A model generated the notes under the pieces. The model worked only from the letters and a program-made list of their open reading frames with translations. It searched no databases and was not told where the DNA came from. A DNA stretch of 64,000 nt from Pandoraea pnomenusa (GTDB lineage: Bacteria; Pseudomonadota; Gammaproteobacteria; Burkholderiales; Burkholderiaceae). Position 1 is the first letter of the stretch. Every line of letters begins with the position of its first letter. The position numbers and the translations under genes are program-made. This document shows positions 37,417 through 47,004 of the stretch, piece by piece. Location: the NCBI RefSeq assembly GCF_000767615.3, contig NZ_CP009553.3, positions 4,650,001 to 4,714,000 on the forward strand. The letters run 5' to 3'.

Positions 37417-37890
37417 TCAGCCCGTCAGGGGCACCGCGGATGTGCATTTGATCTCGTCGAGGCAGACGCTCGACTTGACGGCGCTCACACCGGGAATGCG
37501 CATGAGCGTGTCGAGCAGAAATTCGGAAAGCGCCTTCAGATCGCGTGCGACGACCTTGAGCACGTAATCGATATCGCCCGTCACGGAGAAACACTCCTGA
37601 ATCTGTGCGAGTTCGGCAACCAGCCCCTTGAAGTTCGACAGATCACGGATGTGCCCCCGCTCCATCGTCACGTGGACGAACGCCACCACGCTGAATCCCA
37701 GGCGCTGGGCGTCCAGTCGCGTGTCGTAGCCCTTGATCACGCCCATCTCTTCGAGCCGGCGATGGCGCCGCAGTGTCTGCGCCGGGGAGAGCTTGATCGC
37801 CTCGGCCAGTTCCAGATTCGAAATTCGGCCATTGGACTGCAAAATCCCCAACAAGCGTACGTCAATCCGATCAATCTCGATGTTGTGCAC
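37417..37890 (-). CDS. Lrp/AsnC-family transcriptional regulator
   Basis: About 157 residues. The helix-turn-helix (ISNLELAEAIKLSPAQTLRR) is followed by the RAM ligand-binding domain with ECFSVTGDIDYVLKVVARDL. GTG at 37890 is preferred, preceded by GGAAA. TTG at 37902 would add four residues. It is divergent from hppD, and Lrp-type genes in this spot commonly control tyrosine/phenylalanine breakdown. The ligand is probably an aromatic amino acid or its keto acid, which is inferred. Confidence 0.83.
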   Translation of the reverse strand: MHNIEIDRIDVRLLGILQSNGRISNLELAEAIKLSPAQTLRRHRRLEEMGVIKGYDTRLDAQRLGFSVVAFVHVTMERGHIRDLSNFKGLVAELAQIQECFSVTGDIDYVLKVVARDLKALSEFLLDTLMRIPGVSAVKSSVCLDEIKCTSAVPLTG

Positions 37891-38259
37891 TTTAATTTCC
37901 AAAAGAATCTGCGTGACGAAATTTTAATTCACAAATTAGGGTTTCCCTACCGTTGTTACGAAATCCTATTTTGCGTCGCCGCACTTACACTGACCGCCGG
38001 AAAGTATCGTAAATGCACGCGAAATGCTTGTCATTGCAAGGATTCCGGCGGAAGGAACCGGCAGTGGTCGATTTCCCGACCCAACGGTCAGCAAACCACA
38101 ATTTTGTTGCATTCCCAAAAGCGCCAGCGTCTCCGATGCGTGACAACCACCTTCCAGTGCAGGCGTCCAACGGATGCGCCGGATTGACCTGCTGTACCGG
38201 ATTCGCCGGATTCGTCGAGTCCGCCACCTCACAAATCACCTCACCTCGCCGAGACGAAC
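37891..38259. other. Divergent lrp/hppD regulatory region without a gene
   Basis: A 369-base spacer. The part next to the Lrp gene is AT-rich (37895-37975) and suits Lrp binding. Short inverted repeats occur, e.g. CTTG/CAAG near 38028-38041 and GGTCG/CGACC near 38066-38081, none strong enough to call. No gene-like frame and no clear promoter pair were found. Confidence 0.4.
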
Positions 38260-39333
38260 ATGGCCGACCTCTTTGACAACCCGATGCAACTGATGGGCTT
38301 CGAATTCGTGGAATTCGCCTCGCCCACGCCGAATGTTCTCGAACCGATTTTCGAGCAGATGGGCTTCACGCTGGTGGCGCGCCATCGCTCGAAAGATGTC
38401 GTGCTGTACCGTCAGGGCGACATCAACTTCATCGTGAACCGCGAGCCGAAGAGCGAAGCGGCCTACTTCGCCGCCGAGCATGGCCCGAGCGCCTGCGGCA
38501 TGGCCTTTCGCGTGAAGGATTCGCACAAGGCCTACGCCCGCGCGCTGGCGCTCGGCGCCCAGCCGGTCGAGATCGAGACCGGGCCGATGGAGTTGCGCCT
38601 GCCGGCCATCAAGGGCATCGGCGGCGCGCCGCTGTACCTGATCGACCGCTTCGAGGAAGGCAAGTCGATCTATGACATCGACTTCGAATTCATCGAAGGC
38701 GTCGATCGCCATCCGGTCGGCCACGGCCTGAAGCTGATCGACCATCTGACGCACAACGTCTACCGCGGCCGCATGGCCTACTGGGCCAACTTCTACGAGA
38801 GGCTGTTCAACTTCCGCGAGATTCGCTATTTCGACATCTCGGGCGAATACACGGGCCTCACGTCCAAGGCGATGACTGCGCCCGATGGTAAAATCCGCAT
38901 TCCCCTGAACGAGGAATCGGCCAAGGGCAGCGGCCAGATCGAAGAATTCCTGATGGCCTTCAATGGCGAGGGCATTCAGCACATCGCCTTCCTCACGGAC
39001 AACCTGATCCAGGTCATCGACAACCTGCAAATGGCGGGTGTCGATCTCATGACGGCCCCGAACGACTTCTACTACGATGCGCTCGAGACCCGCCTGCCGG
39101 GCCACGGGCAGCCCGTGGGCGAACTGAAGTCGCGCGGCATCCTGCTCGACGGCACGACCGAAGGCGGCAAGCCACGCCTGCTGCTGCAGATCTTCTCGAA
39201 GACGCTGCTCGGCCCCGTATTCTTCGAGTTCATCCAGCGCGAAGGCGACGACGGCTTCGGCGAAGGCAACTTCAAGGCCCTGTTCGAATCGCTCGAACGC
39301 GACCAGATCGAGCGGGGCACGCTCAAGGTCTGA
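38260..39333 (+). CDS. hppD: 4-hydroxyphenylpyruvate dioxygenase
   Basis: A 357-residue non-haem iron dioxygenase that converts 4-hydroxyphenylpyruvate to homogentisate in tyrosine breakdown. It has two glyoxalase-fold domains. Iron ligands are the His in [12 protein letters not shown], the His in [11 protein letters not shown], and the Glu in [19 protein letters not shown]. The N-terminus [18 protein letters not shown] is typical of the bacterial branch. The aromatic amino acid permease and aminotransferase genes downstream supply the pathway: uptake, transamination, oxidation. Homogentisate dioxygenase is not in the window. A 6-bp-stem hairpin (39377-39398) follows the gene and may weaken read-through. 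Confidence 0.94.
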   Translation: MADLFDNPMQLMGFEFVEFASPTPNVLEPIFEQMGFTLVARHRSKDVVLYRQGDINFIVNREPKSEAAYFAAEHGPSACGMAFRVKDSHKAYARALALGAQPVEIETGPMELRLPAIKGIGGAPLYLIDRFEEGKSIYDIDFEFIEGVDRHPVGHGLKLIDHLTHNVYRGRMAYWANFYERLFNFREIRYFDISGEYTGLTSKAMTAPDGKIRIPLNEESAKGSGQIEEFLMAFNGEGIQHIAFLTDNLIQVIDNLQMAGVDLMTAPNDFYYDALETRLPGHGQPVGELKSRGILLDGTTEGGKPRLLLQIFSKTLLGPVFFEFIQREGDDGFGEGNFKALFESLERDQIERGTLKV

Positions 39334-39523
39334 GTCCAGGGGAGACACTCGGCGGCCCGCGGGCTGCCGGGCGCATGACCCTCTCTCGCAGAAGGGTCCC
39401 AAAGGACACGGCATCGGCGTCACGAGCGCCGTACCGTGGCGGCTCAACGGTCCCGGTTCGTGCCGAAAGCACGAGAGCAGAGGACCGCGTCGCAAGGTAT
39501 CGAAGTCAGGGTAAGGAACAGAC

Positions 39524-40909
39524 ATGTCCGCCAACGCAGCACACGAAGGCTCGCTTCATCGCGGCCTGAAGAATCGTCACATCCAGTTGATCGCGCTGGG
39601 TGGCGCGATCGGCACAGGCCTCTTTCTCGGCATCGCCCAAACCATCAAGACCGCCGGCCCCTCAGTTCTGCTGGGCTATGCCATTGCCGGCGTCGTCGCC
39701 TTCTTCATCATGCGACAGCTCGGTGAAATGGTCGTCGACGAGCCCGTCGCCGGCTCCTTCAGTTACTTCGCCAACAAGTATTGCGGGCAATTCGCAGGCT
39801 TCGTGTCGGGCTGGAACTACTGGGTGCTGTATGTGCTCGTGTCGATGGCCGAGCTCTCGGCGGTCGGCATCTACGTCCAGTACTGGTGGCCCGCCATTCC
39901 CACCTGGGTCTCGGCACTCGTGTGCTTCGGCATCATCAACGCCATCAACCTCACCAGCGTGAAGTCGTATGGCGAGATGGAGTTCTGGTTCGCCATCATC
40001 AAGGTCGCGGCCATCGTCGGCATGATCGGTTTCGGCGGCTACCTGCTCTTCTCCGGCAACGCCGGTCCCGAGGCGAGCGTGGCCAACCTGTGGCAACACG
40101 GCGGCTTCTTCCCGAACGGCGTGTCGGGCCTCGTCATGGCGATGGCCGTCATCATGTTCTCCTTCGGCGGACTCGAACTCGTCGGCATCACGGCCGCGGA
40201 AGCCGACGATCCGTCGCGCACCATTCCGCGCGCGACCAACCAGGTGATCTATCGCATTCTGATTTTCTACGTGGGCGCGCTCGGCGTGCTGCTCTCGCTC
40301 TACCCGTGGGAGAAGGTGGTGACCGGCGGCAGCCCGTTCGTGCTGATCTTCCATGAACTCAACAGCAACTTCGTGGCCAACGTGCTCAACGCCGTGGTGC
40401 TCACCGCCGCGCTGTCCGTGTACAACAGCGGCGTGTACTGCAACAGCCGCATGCTCTACGGCCTGGCCGGCCAGGGCAATGCACCGCGCGCGCTGCTCAA
40501 GGTCAACGCCCGTGGCATTCCGCTCGCAGCCCTCGGCGTGTCGGCCGCTGCCACCGCCGTTTGCGTGGTCATCAACTATTTCATGCCGGGCAAGGCGTTC
40601 GAACTGTTGATGGGTCTGGTCGTTTCGGCGCTGATCATCAACTGGGCGATGATCAGCGTGATCCACCTGGCGTTCCGCCGCGCCAAGGCGCGTGCCGGTG
40701 AAACGACGTCGTTCAAGAGCCTCGGGTATCCGCTCACGAACTACGTGTGCCTGGCGTTCCTCGGCGGCATCCTGGTGGTGATGTACCTGATCCCGGATCT
40801 GCGCATCTCGGTCTACCTGATTCCCGTGTGGCTGGTCGTGCTGGGCGTCGGCTATCGTCTGCGCCAGAAGCGCGGCGCGGCGCCGGTGGCCGTAAGCGCG
40901 ACGCGCTGA
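39524..40909 (+). CDS. aroP: Aromatic amino acid permease
   Basis: A 461-residue APC-superfamily transporter with twelve helices. LHRGLKNRHIQLIALGGAIG, LGEMVVDEPVAGSFSYFA and SGWNYWVLYVLVSMAELSAV match AroP/PheP nearly residue for residue. It imports phenylalanine, tyrosine and tryptophan with protons across the inner membrane. ATG at 39524 follows AAGGAACAG. It lies between hppD and tyrB, so uptake and breakdown are grouped. The gap to hppD is 190 bases, so separate expression is possible. Confidence 0.9.
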   Translation: MSANAAHEGSLHRGLKNRHIQLIALGGAIGTGLFLGIAQTIKTAGPSVLLGYAIAGVVAFFIMRQLGEMVVDEPVAGSFSYFANKYCGQFAGFVSGWNYWVLYVLVSMAELSAVGIYVQYWWPAIPTWVSALVCFGIINAINLTSVKSYGEMEFWFAIIKVAAIVGMIGFGGYLLFSGNAGPEASVANLWQHGGFFPNGVSGLVMAMAVIMFSFGGLELVGITAAEADDPSRTIPRATNQVIYRILIFYVGALGVLLSLYPWEKVVTGGSPFVLIFHELNSNFVANVLNAVVLTAALSVYNSGVYCNSRMLYGLAGQGNAPRALLKVNARGIPLAALGVSAAATAVCVVINYFMPGKAFELLMGLVVSALIINWAMISVIHLAFRRAKARAGETTSFKSLGYPLTNYVCLAFLGGILVVMYLIPDLRISVYLIPVWLVVLGVGYRLRQKRGAAPVAVSATR

Positions 40910-41154
40910 CGCGGGCCGCGGAGCGGCGGCCGTCGTGCGTCGAACGACGCGGGCGGCCGCCGCCCCTCCGCCCCCCGCCGACTGCCGCGTCACTCGTCAT
41001 CTCGGCAATTCCGGCCATTCCGGCAATCCCCGGGGATACCTCACTAGCGGTATCATCAAGCGTTTGCCACCGGGTGCGCCCGGCGGCGTGGCTCTGATCC
41101 GGGCCTGCGTCAGCGACATCGTCACGAATCTCTATCGTTTTTTCAGGAACTGCC

Positions 41155-42354
41155 ATGTTCGAACATATCGATGCCTATCCCGGCGACCCGATCCTCTCGC
41201 TCAACGAGAATTTCGCCAAGGATCCGCGTACCAACAAGGTCAACCTGAGCATCGGCATTTATTACGACGAAGCTGGCCGTCTCCCGGTCATGCAGGCCGT
41301 GCGCGAAGCCGAAGCCCTGCTGCTGGCCGAAGTCGGGCCGAAGCCGTACCTGCCGATGGCGGGCTTCGCCAACTACCGCGACGCCGTGCAGGGACTGGTC
41401 TTCGGTGAGGACTCGCCTGCCCGCGCCAACGGCAGCATCGCCACCGTGCAAACGCTCGGCGGCTCCGGGGCGCTCAAGGTCGGCGCCGACTTCATCAAGC
41501 GTTACTTCCCGAACTCGCAGGTGTGGGTAAGCGACCCGACGTGGGACAACCATCGCTTCATTTTCGAGCGTGCCGGGTTCACCGTGAATACGTATCCGTA
41601 TTACGACGAAGCCACCGGCGGTCTGCAGTTCGAAGCAATGGTCGACGCCATCGACAAGCTCCCGGCCCGCAGCGTGGTACTGCTGCACGCGTGCTGCCAC
41701 AACCCGACCGGTGTCGATCTGAACGACGCTCAATGGGTGCAACTGATCGACGTACTCAAAAAGCGCGAACTGCTGCCGTTCGTCGACATGGCCTATCAGG
41801 GCTTCGGTTCGGGCATCGACGCCGATGCGTTCGTGATTCGCGAACTCGCGCGCCAGGGCGTGCCGGCGTTCGTCGCCAATTCGTTCTCGAAGAACTTCTC
41901 GCTGTATGGAGAGCGTTGCGGCGGCCTGTCGGTGATCTGCGAGTCGTCGGAAGCGGCCGATCGCGTGCTGGGTCAGTTGACGAGCGCCGTTCGTTCGAAC
42001 TACAGCAATCCGCCCACGCACGGCGCCAAGATCGTGGCCAAGGTGCTGAGCACGCCGGAACTGCGCAAGGCGTGGGAAGCCGAACTCTCGGAAATGTGCC
42101 AGCGCATCACGCGCATGCGCGGTGCGATTCATGAAGGGCTGCGCGCTCACGTGCCGGCGAACATGCTTTCGCGCTATCTGGAGCAGCGTGGCATGTTTAC
42201 GTACACGGGTCTTTCGGCGGCGCAGGTCGACGTGCTGCGCGAGCAGTACGGGGTCTACCTGATCCGCTCGGGCCGCATGTGCGTGGCAGGGCTCAACGAG
42301 AAGAACGTTGCCGTGGTGGCGGACAGCATCGCCAAGGTGCTCAAGAACGGCTAA
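41155..42354 (+). CDS. tyrB: Aromatic amino acid aminotransferase
   Basis: A 399-residue class I aminotransferase. The PLP lysine is in NSFSKNFSLYGERCG. Other features are the N-terminal FEHIDAYPGDPILSLNENF of the TyrB/AspC group, HACCHNPTGVDLN, and the C-terminal arginine segment YLIRSGRMCVAGLN. It interconverts tyrosine or phenylalanine and their 2-oxo acids, giving 4-hydroxyphenylpyruvate for HppD. The 245-base gap before it holds GC-rich inverted sequences but no gene. An intrinsic terminator follows. Confidence 0.9.
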   Translation: MFEHIDAYPGDPILSLNENFAKDPRTNKVNLSIGIYYDEAGRLPVMQAVREAEALLLAEVGPKPYLPMAGFANYRDAVQGLVFGEDSPARANGSIATVQTLGGSGALKVGADFIKRYFPNSQVWVSDPTWDNHRFIFERAGFTVNTYPYYDEATGGLQFEAMVDAIDKLPARSVVLLHACCHNPTGVDLNDAQWVQLIDVLKKRELLPFVDMAYQGFGSGIDADAFVIRELARQGVPAFVANSFSKNFSLYGERCGGLSVICESSEAADRVLGQLTSAVRSNYSNPPTHGAKIVAKVLSTPELRKAWEAELSEMCQRITRMRGAIHEGLRAHVPANMLSRYLEQRGMFTYTGLSAAQVDVLREQYGVYLIRSGRMCVAGLNEKNVAVVADSIAKVLKNG

Positions 42355-42380
42355 GCGCTACCGCTTGACCGACGCCATGA

Positions 42381-42408
42381 AAAAGGGACGGCATGCCGTC
42401 CCTTTTTT
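42381..42408 (+). terminator. Intrinsic terminator after tyrB
   Basis: AAAAGGGACGGC pairs with its complement around a very small loop, and the T run lies at 42403-42408. The A tract on the left makes it partly usable in the other direction, for the convergent hydrolase gene. Confidence 0.85.
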
Positions 42409-42423
42409 CTTGTCTCGCGCCGC

Positions 42424-43251
42424 TTAGGACGCCGTGCGCAGGAATGCCAGCAGATCGGCGTTCACCTTGTCGGCCTCGATCGTGCACATGCCGTGCGCGC
42501 CACCGGGGTAGACCTTGAGCGTGGCGTTCTTGACGATCTGTGCGGTCAGCTTGCCCGAATCGTCGATCGGCACGATCTGGTCGTCGTCGCCGTGCAACAC
42601 GAGGGTCGGCACATCGATCTTCTTGAGGTCCTCGGTGTAATCGACCTCGGAGAACTCCTTCACGCACAGGTATTGCCCGAGGTGCGATCCCCACATGCCC
42701 TGAAGCCAGAAGGCATCGATCACGCCTTGCGACGATTTGACGTTCGGCCGGTTGTAACCGTAGAACGGCACGGCGAGGTCACGATAGAACTGGGAACGAT
42801 TGCCGGCGACGTTGGCGCGAATTTCGTCGAACACGCCGATGGGCAGCCCGTTCGGATTCTTGTCGGACTTCACCATGACCGGCGGCACGGCACCGATCAG
42901 CACGGCCTGCGCCGCGCGCTTCGTACCGTGGCGTCCGAGGTAGTGCGCCACCTCGCCGCCGCCGGTCGAATGGCCCACGAAGGTGGCGTTGTGCAAATCG
43001 AGATGCTCGACCAGTGCCGCGAGATCGTCGGCATAGGTATCCATGTCGTTGCCCTGCCCCGGCTGGTCCGAGCGGCCGTGCCCGCGACGGTCGTGCGCGA
43101 TCGCGCGATAGCCGTGCTGCACGAGGAACAGCATCTGGGCGTCCCAGGCGTCGGCGCTGAGCGGCCAGCCGTGCGAGAACACCACGGGGCGGCCAGAGCC
43201 CCAGTCCTTGTAATAAATCGACGTGCCGTCTTTCGTCTTGAACGTGCTCAT
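42424..43251 (-). CDS. Alpha/beta hydrolase, non-haem chloroperoxidase type
   Basis: A 275-residue alpha/beta hydrolase. The oxyanion HGW appears in [15 protein letters not shown], the nucleophile elbow is GHSTGGGE, the acid Asp is in [10 protein letters not shown], and the catalytic His is in GGAHGM. This set is typical of cofactor-free haloperoxidases/perhydrolases and related esterases. ATG at 43251 follows AAGGA. The longer frame upstream is not coding. No partner genes are near. The natural substrate is unknown; the perhydrolase activity of this group is often a side reaction of an esterase. Confidence 0.87.
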   Translation of the reverse strand: MSTFKTKDGTSIYYKDWGSGRPVVFSHGWPLSADAWDAQMLFLVQHGYRAIAHDRRGHGRSDQPGQGNDMDTYADDLAALVEHLDLHNATFVGHSTGGGEVAHYLGRHGTKRAAQAVLIGAVPPVMVKSDKNPNGLPIGVFDEIRANVAGNRSQFYRDLAVPFYGYNRPNVKSSQGVIDAFWLQGMWGSHLGQYLCVKEFSEVDYTEDLKKIDVPTLVLHGDDDQIVPIDDSGKLTAQIVKNATLKVYPGGAHGMCTIEADKVNADLLAFLRTAS

Positions 43252-43665
43252 GGTTCGATCCTTGCGCAATGCGCGATAAGAACTAAGAACGAGGAGGAGG
43301 GGGGAACGAGACGCAACGCCGTCATGGCGGGGGGAAGCCGCGTCTCGACAGGAACGCGGCGCTGCGCAGGGCGCCCGCCGCAGCGACAGCACTTCGTGCG
43401 ACGGCAATGACGCGCGCCACGCGAAGGAACTCTATTTAATGCCGCGATGAACGCGCGTTCAAGTGGAGTTTGCTTGATGCGCGCATGAGCCGGATTCACA
43501 CGACACGCCGCAAGGCTGACATGAAAGCCGCAGCGGCACCTCGACGCACGATCGCGGTGCATGCATGAGTGGCGACGGTGCGTGCGTCAGCGCGCCAGTG
43601 CACTTGGCGTTATATTGGCTGTCCCGCGGTGCGTTTGGCCGCTCATTCCGATTGCATCGATCCCC
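43252..43665. other. Divergent spacer between hydrolase and glutathione transferase genes
   Basis: A 414-base spacer with no gene. It contains AT-richer TATTTAAT near 43433 on the hydrolase side and TATATT at 43611-43616 on the transferase side, either of which could be a -10 element. No strong inverted repeat was found. Confidence 0.4.
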
Positions 43666-44385
43666 ATGTCCGATCAGTCCCACGATTTGTCCTCGTTTCC
43701 GATCACGCACAAGTGGCCGGCCACACATCCCGAACGTTTGCAGCTGTACTCGCTGCCCACCCCCAACGGCGTGAAGGTATCGATCATGCTGGAGGAAATC
43801 GGGCTGCCTTATGAAGTGCACCTGGTCAGCTTCCAGACCGACGATCAGCTCTCGCCGGAATTCCTGTCGCTCAATCCGAACAACAAGATCCCGGCGATCC
43901 TCGACCCCAACGGCCCCGGCGGCAAGCCGCTGCCGCTGTTCGAATCGGGTGCCATCCTCTGGTACCTGGCGGAGAAGACCGGGAAACTGCTGCCCGCCGA
44001 CCCGGCGGCGCGCTATGAAACGCTGCAATGGGTGATGTTCCAGATGGGCGGCGTGGGACCGATGTTCGGTCAGCTCGGATTCTTCCATAAGTTCGCCGGC
44101 AAGGAGTACGAGGACAAGCGTCCTCGCGATCGTTACGTCAATGAGTCCAAACGCCTGCTTGCGGTGCTCGACAAGCATCTGGCAACGCGCGAGTGGATCA
44201 TGGGCGACGAGTACACCATTGCCGACATCGCCACCTTCCCGTGGATTCGCAACCTCGTCGGCTTCTACGAAGCGGGCGAGCTCGTGGGCTTCGAGCAGTT
44301 CCGCAACGTGCAACGCGCGCTCAATGCCTTCGTCGCGCGCCCTGCCGTGATTCGCGGCCTCGACATTCCCAAGCGTCCCGCCTGA
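43666..44385 (+). CDS. Glutathione S-transferase, YfcG/Ure2-like
   Basis: A 239-residue protein. The N-terminal thioredoxin-like domain has LQLYSLPTPNGVKVSIMLEE with the Asn of the YfcG/YghU group, the cis-Pro in NKIPAILD, and the ES pair in PLFESGAILWYLAEKTG. The helical C-terminal domain has YTIADIATFPW. Members bind glutathione and often act as disulfide-bond reductases. ATG at 43666 is chosen by family length. It is a single-gene unit, convergent with the formate dehydrogenase gene. Confidence 0.88.
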   Translation: MSDQSHDLSSFPITHKWPATHPERLQLYSLPTPNGVKVSIMLEEIGLPYEVHLVSFQTDDQLSPEFLSLNPNNKIPAILDPNGPGGKPLPLFESGAILWYLAEKTGKLLPADPAARYETLQWVMFQMGGVGPMFGQLGFFHKFAGKEYEDKRPRDRYVNESKRLLAVLDKHLATREWIMGDEYTIADIATFPWIRNLVGFYEAGELVGFEQFRNVQRALNAFVARPAVIRGLDIPKRPA

Positions 44386-44461
44386 GGAAAAAATGGCCGG
44401 TGCATCGATGAGATGCCCGGCCGTTGAACGCGAAGCCACGCGAGGCGGAAGTTTCGAAGCC

Positions 44462-45667
44462 CTATGCCGACTTACTGAAGCGCGCCGCCTCTTCGGAGCC
44501 GCTCGTTGCATTGCCCGCGCTGTACGAATGCGCCCCCACGCCCGCGAGTCGGCCCCCCTGCACGATCAGGTACTCGTCGCGGATCGGACGATTCTCGAAA
44601 TAGCACTCCAGAATTTCGCGCGTGCCCGCCGCATAGCGCGTCTGCGCCGAGAGGCTCGTGCCCGAGATGTGCGGTGTCATGCCGTGGTGCGGCATGTGGC
44701 GCCACGGATGATCGGCCGGTGCCGGCTGCGGAAACCACACGTCGCCACCGTAGCCCGCGAGCTGGCCGCTCTCCAGCGCGGCGGCCACCGCGTCGCGATC
44801 GCACAATTTGCCGCGAGCGGTATTGATCAGATAGGCACCACGCCTGAAGTGCTTCAGGCTCTGCGCATTGATCATGTGCTCCGTCTCCGGATGCAGCGGG
44901 CAGTTCAGCGTGACCACGTCGCACGCCTTCGCCAGGCTCTCGAGACTGGTGTGGTACGTGAGATTCAGTTCCTGCTCGACAGACGCCGGCAGCCGATGAC
45001 GATCGAGATAATGCAGATGCGTGCCGAACGGCTTCATCAGCCGCAACACGCGCAAGCCGATACGCCCGGCCGCGACCGTTCCCACGTGCATGCCTTCGAG
45101 GTCATACGAACGCGACACGCAGTCGGCAATGTTCCAACCGCCCTTGAGCACCCACTGATATGACGGGAGATAGTTCCGCACCAGCGCGAGCGTGGTCATC
45201 ATGACGTGCTCGGCCACGCTGTTACTGTTGCAGTAGGTCACTTCCGCAACGGTGATGCCGTGCTCCATGGCGGCTTGCAGATCGGTGTGATCCGATCCAA
45301 TACCGGCGGTCACGATCATCTTGAGCCGCTTCGCACGCGCGATACGTTCGGCCGTCATATAGGCTGGCCAGAACGGTTGCGAAATGACGATCTCGGCGTC
45401 GACCAGTTCGCGATCGAGCACGCTGTTCTCGCCGTCCTTGCTCGACGTCACCACGAGCTGATGGCCATTCGATTCCAGATAGTTGCGCAAGCCCAGCTCC
45501 CCGGACACGCTGCCGAGCAGCGCGCCCGGCGCGAAGTCGATGCCCCTGGGCGTGGGCAGTGTCTGCCCGTCGGGATAGCACTCGATTTTCGGCAGGTCGT
45601 CACGGGCATAGGTTTTCGGGTATCCGGCAACGGGGTCGTCGTACAGCACACACACAATCTTGGCCAT
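44462..45667 (-). CDS. fdh: NAD-dependent formate dehydrogenase
   Basis: A 401-residue D-2-hydroxyacid dehydrogenase-family enzyme that oxidises formate to CO2 with NAD+, without metals. Marks of formate dehydrogenase are YPDGQTLPTPRGIDFAPG near the N-terminus, the nucleotide motif region GTVAAGRIGLRVLRLMKPFG, the active-site Arg in LINTARGKLCDRD, and the His in MTPHISGTSLSAQTRYAAG. ATG at 45667 follows AGGAGCG. It supplies NADH from formate. The LysR gene upstream on the same strand (257 bases away) is the probable regulator. The spacer holds the 8-bp palindrome AGATATCT. Confidence 0.93.
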   Translation of the reverse strand: MAKIVCVLYDDPVAGYPKTYARDDLPKIECYPDGQTLPTPRGIDFAPGALLGSVSGELGLRNYLESNGHQLVVTSSKDGENSVLDRELVDAEIVISQPFWPAYMTAERIARAKRLKMIVTAGIGSDHTDLQAAMEHGITVAEVTYCNSNSVAEHVMMTTLALVRNYLPSYQWVLKGGWNIADCVSRSYDLEGMHVGTVAAGRIGLRVLRLMKPFGTHLHYLDRHRLPASVEQELNLTYHTSLESLAKACDVVTLNCPLHPETEHMINAQSLKHFRRGAYLINTARGKLCDRDAVAAALESGQLAGYGGDVWFPQPAPADHPWRHMPHHGMTPHISGTSLSAQTRYAAGTREILECYFENRPIRDEYLIVQGGRLAGVGAHSYSAGNATSGSEEAARFSKSA

Positions 45668-45924
45668 GATGTCTCGCTCCTGAAGGGTTGACTGCAAGAT
45701 ATCTGCATCGGCGACGCCTCGTGGCGCCCCGGCATTGAGGCCAATGATCGTTGCGGCGGGCGGGAAGGGAAAATCGTTCCGGTCGATCGGATGATCGGCG
45801 GGATCTATCACCTCGGGCGCGCTCGGCAGCGCGACAGGCTCCCGTGTGGCGAATTCGTCATCCTGGTTCGACGCGACACCAGGCCGAGGCGCGCGCCGAG
45901 AAATGCCGACACGGCGCCGCCGCG

Positions 45925-46836
45925 TTACGGCGTCAGCAGCGCATCGAGCCGCGTCTGAAGATCCACGCTGCGAAAGGCGGCAATGGCCGCATCGAGCAAG
46001 GGCGGGCGCGGCTGGCGCTCCCGAAGGATCAAGCCGATTTCGCGATGCAGCGCGGGCTGCAACGGCACGGCGTGCAATTCGTCGCGCATCTCTGCCAGGC
46101 ACAGCACGCTGTGCGGCACGATGCTGCACAGGCCCGCGCATCGCACGTGGGCATACAGCGCCATGAGCGAGTCCGTCTCCACGCGCGGCGACGCCGACGT
46201 TCCGGCACGGGAAAACGCCGCATCGATCCCCTGGCGACACTGCATGTTTCCCGTGAGCAGGCACAGGGGCAGTCGGGCCGCCTCATGCCATGACAGCGAC
46301 GCGCGCCCCCCGAGCACCGACGCGTCGCGAACGATGAGCACGTAGCGTTCACGAAACAGGGAGACGGTTTCGAACGCGCGCAGACGCGGATCGTCGAGAT
46401 AGCTGAGTCCAACGTCCAGATCGAGTTCGGACAATTGACGCAGCGCCTGTGTGGCGGAGAGCGTGAAGACCTCGTGGCGCATGCCGGAAAACGCCGTCAG
46501 ACAGGCGTCGGTGAGCAATGGCACGAGCGGCAACGCGGTCGGAATCGCGCCAATGCGCAGGCAGCCGTTGACCTCGCGTCGCCCCGCGCTCGCCTCCTGC
46601 CGCAACCCCTCGCAATCGGCGAGCACCTGCCGCGCCCAGGCCAGCACACGCTCGCCCTCGGGCGTGAAGCCTTCGAAGCGGCGTCCGCGTCGCACGATCG
46701 ACAAGCCGAATTCCTCCTCGATGCTGCGAATCGCGCCCGAGAGCGTCGGCTGCGAGACATTGCACAGCTCAGCCGCCCGGCGGAAATGCCGCGCCTGTGC
46801 AAGCGCTACCAGATAGTTCAACTGACGGATGAACAT
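45925..46836 (-). CDS. LysR-family regulator upstream of formate dehydrogenase
   Basis: A 303-residue LysR protein. The N-terminus FIRQLNYLVALAQARHFRRA carries the start of the helix-turn-helix, CNVSQPTLSGAIRSIEEEFG the recognition helix and linker. ATG at 46836 follows GGGGAGGCG. It is on the same strand as and upstream of fdh. LysR genes beside NAD-formate dehydrogenase are common in this family, so control of fdh is likely. The inverted repeat at 46888-46911 lies in its own promoter. Confidence 0.86.
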   Translation of the reverse strand: MFIRQLNYLVALAQARHFRRAAELCNVSQPTLSGAIRSIEEEFGLSIVRRGRRFEGFTPEGERVLAWARQVLADCEGLRQEASAGRREVNGCLRIGAIPTALPLVPLLTDACLTAFSGMRHEVFTLSATQALRQLSELDLDVGLSYLDDPRLRAFETVSLFRERYVLIVRDASVLGGRASLSWHEAARLPLCLLTGNMQCRQGIDAAFSRAGTSASPRVETDSLMALYAHVRCAGLCSIVPHSVLCLAEMRDELHAVPLQPALHREIGLILRERQPRPPLLDAAIAAFRSVDLQTRLDALLTP

Positions 46837-46887
46837 GCCCTGCGCCTCCCCGGTTCCGAATGCCACGGTCGTCATGGCATGCGCGTT

Positions 46888-46911
46888 CGCTATATACATT
46901 CAAATATAGCG
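46888..46911. promoter_or_regulatory. Inverted repeat upstream of the fdh-linked LysR gene
   Basis: CGCTATAT and its perfect complement ATATAGCG are separated by eight bases, 51 bases before the LysR start. It is AT-rich and likely overlaps the promoter, which fits autoregulation. Confidence 0.5.
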
Positions 46912-47004
46912 CAAGCCATCGTGGGTCAGTCATGAGAAAGCCGCATATCTGTCATGGTCGCGCCGGGCGGCCGATCGCATCGAGAATGCGCGCCCGCGGC
47001 GCGA

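Noticed and set aside
41005..41060. Repeated ATTCCGGC-like words before tyrB as a regulatory repeat
   Set aside because: Copies are short and irregular and lie in a GC-rich spacer. No consistent unit could be defined.
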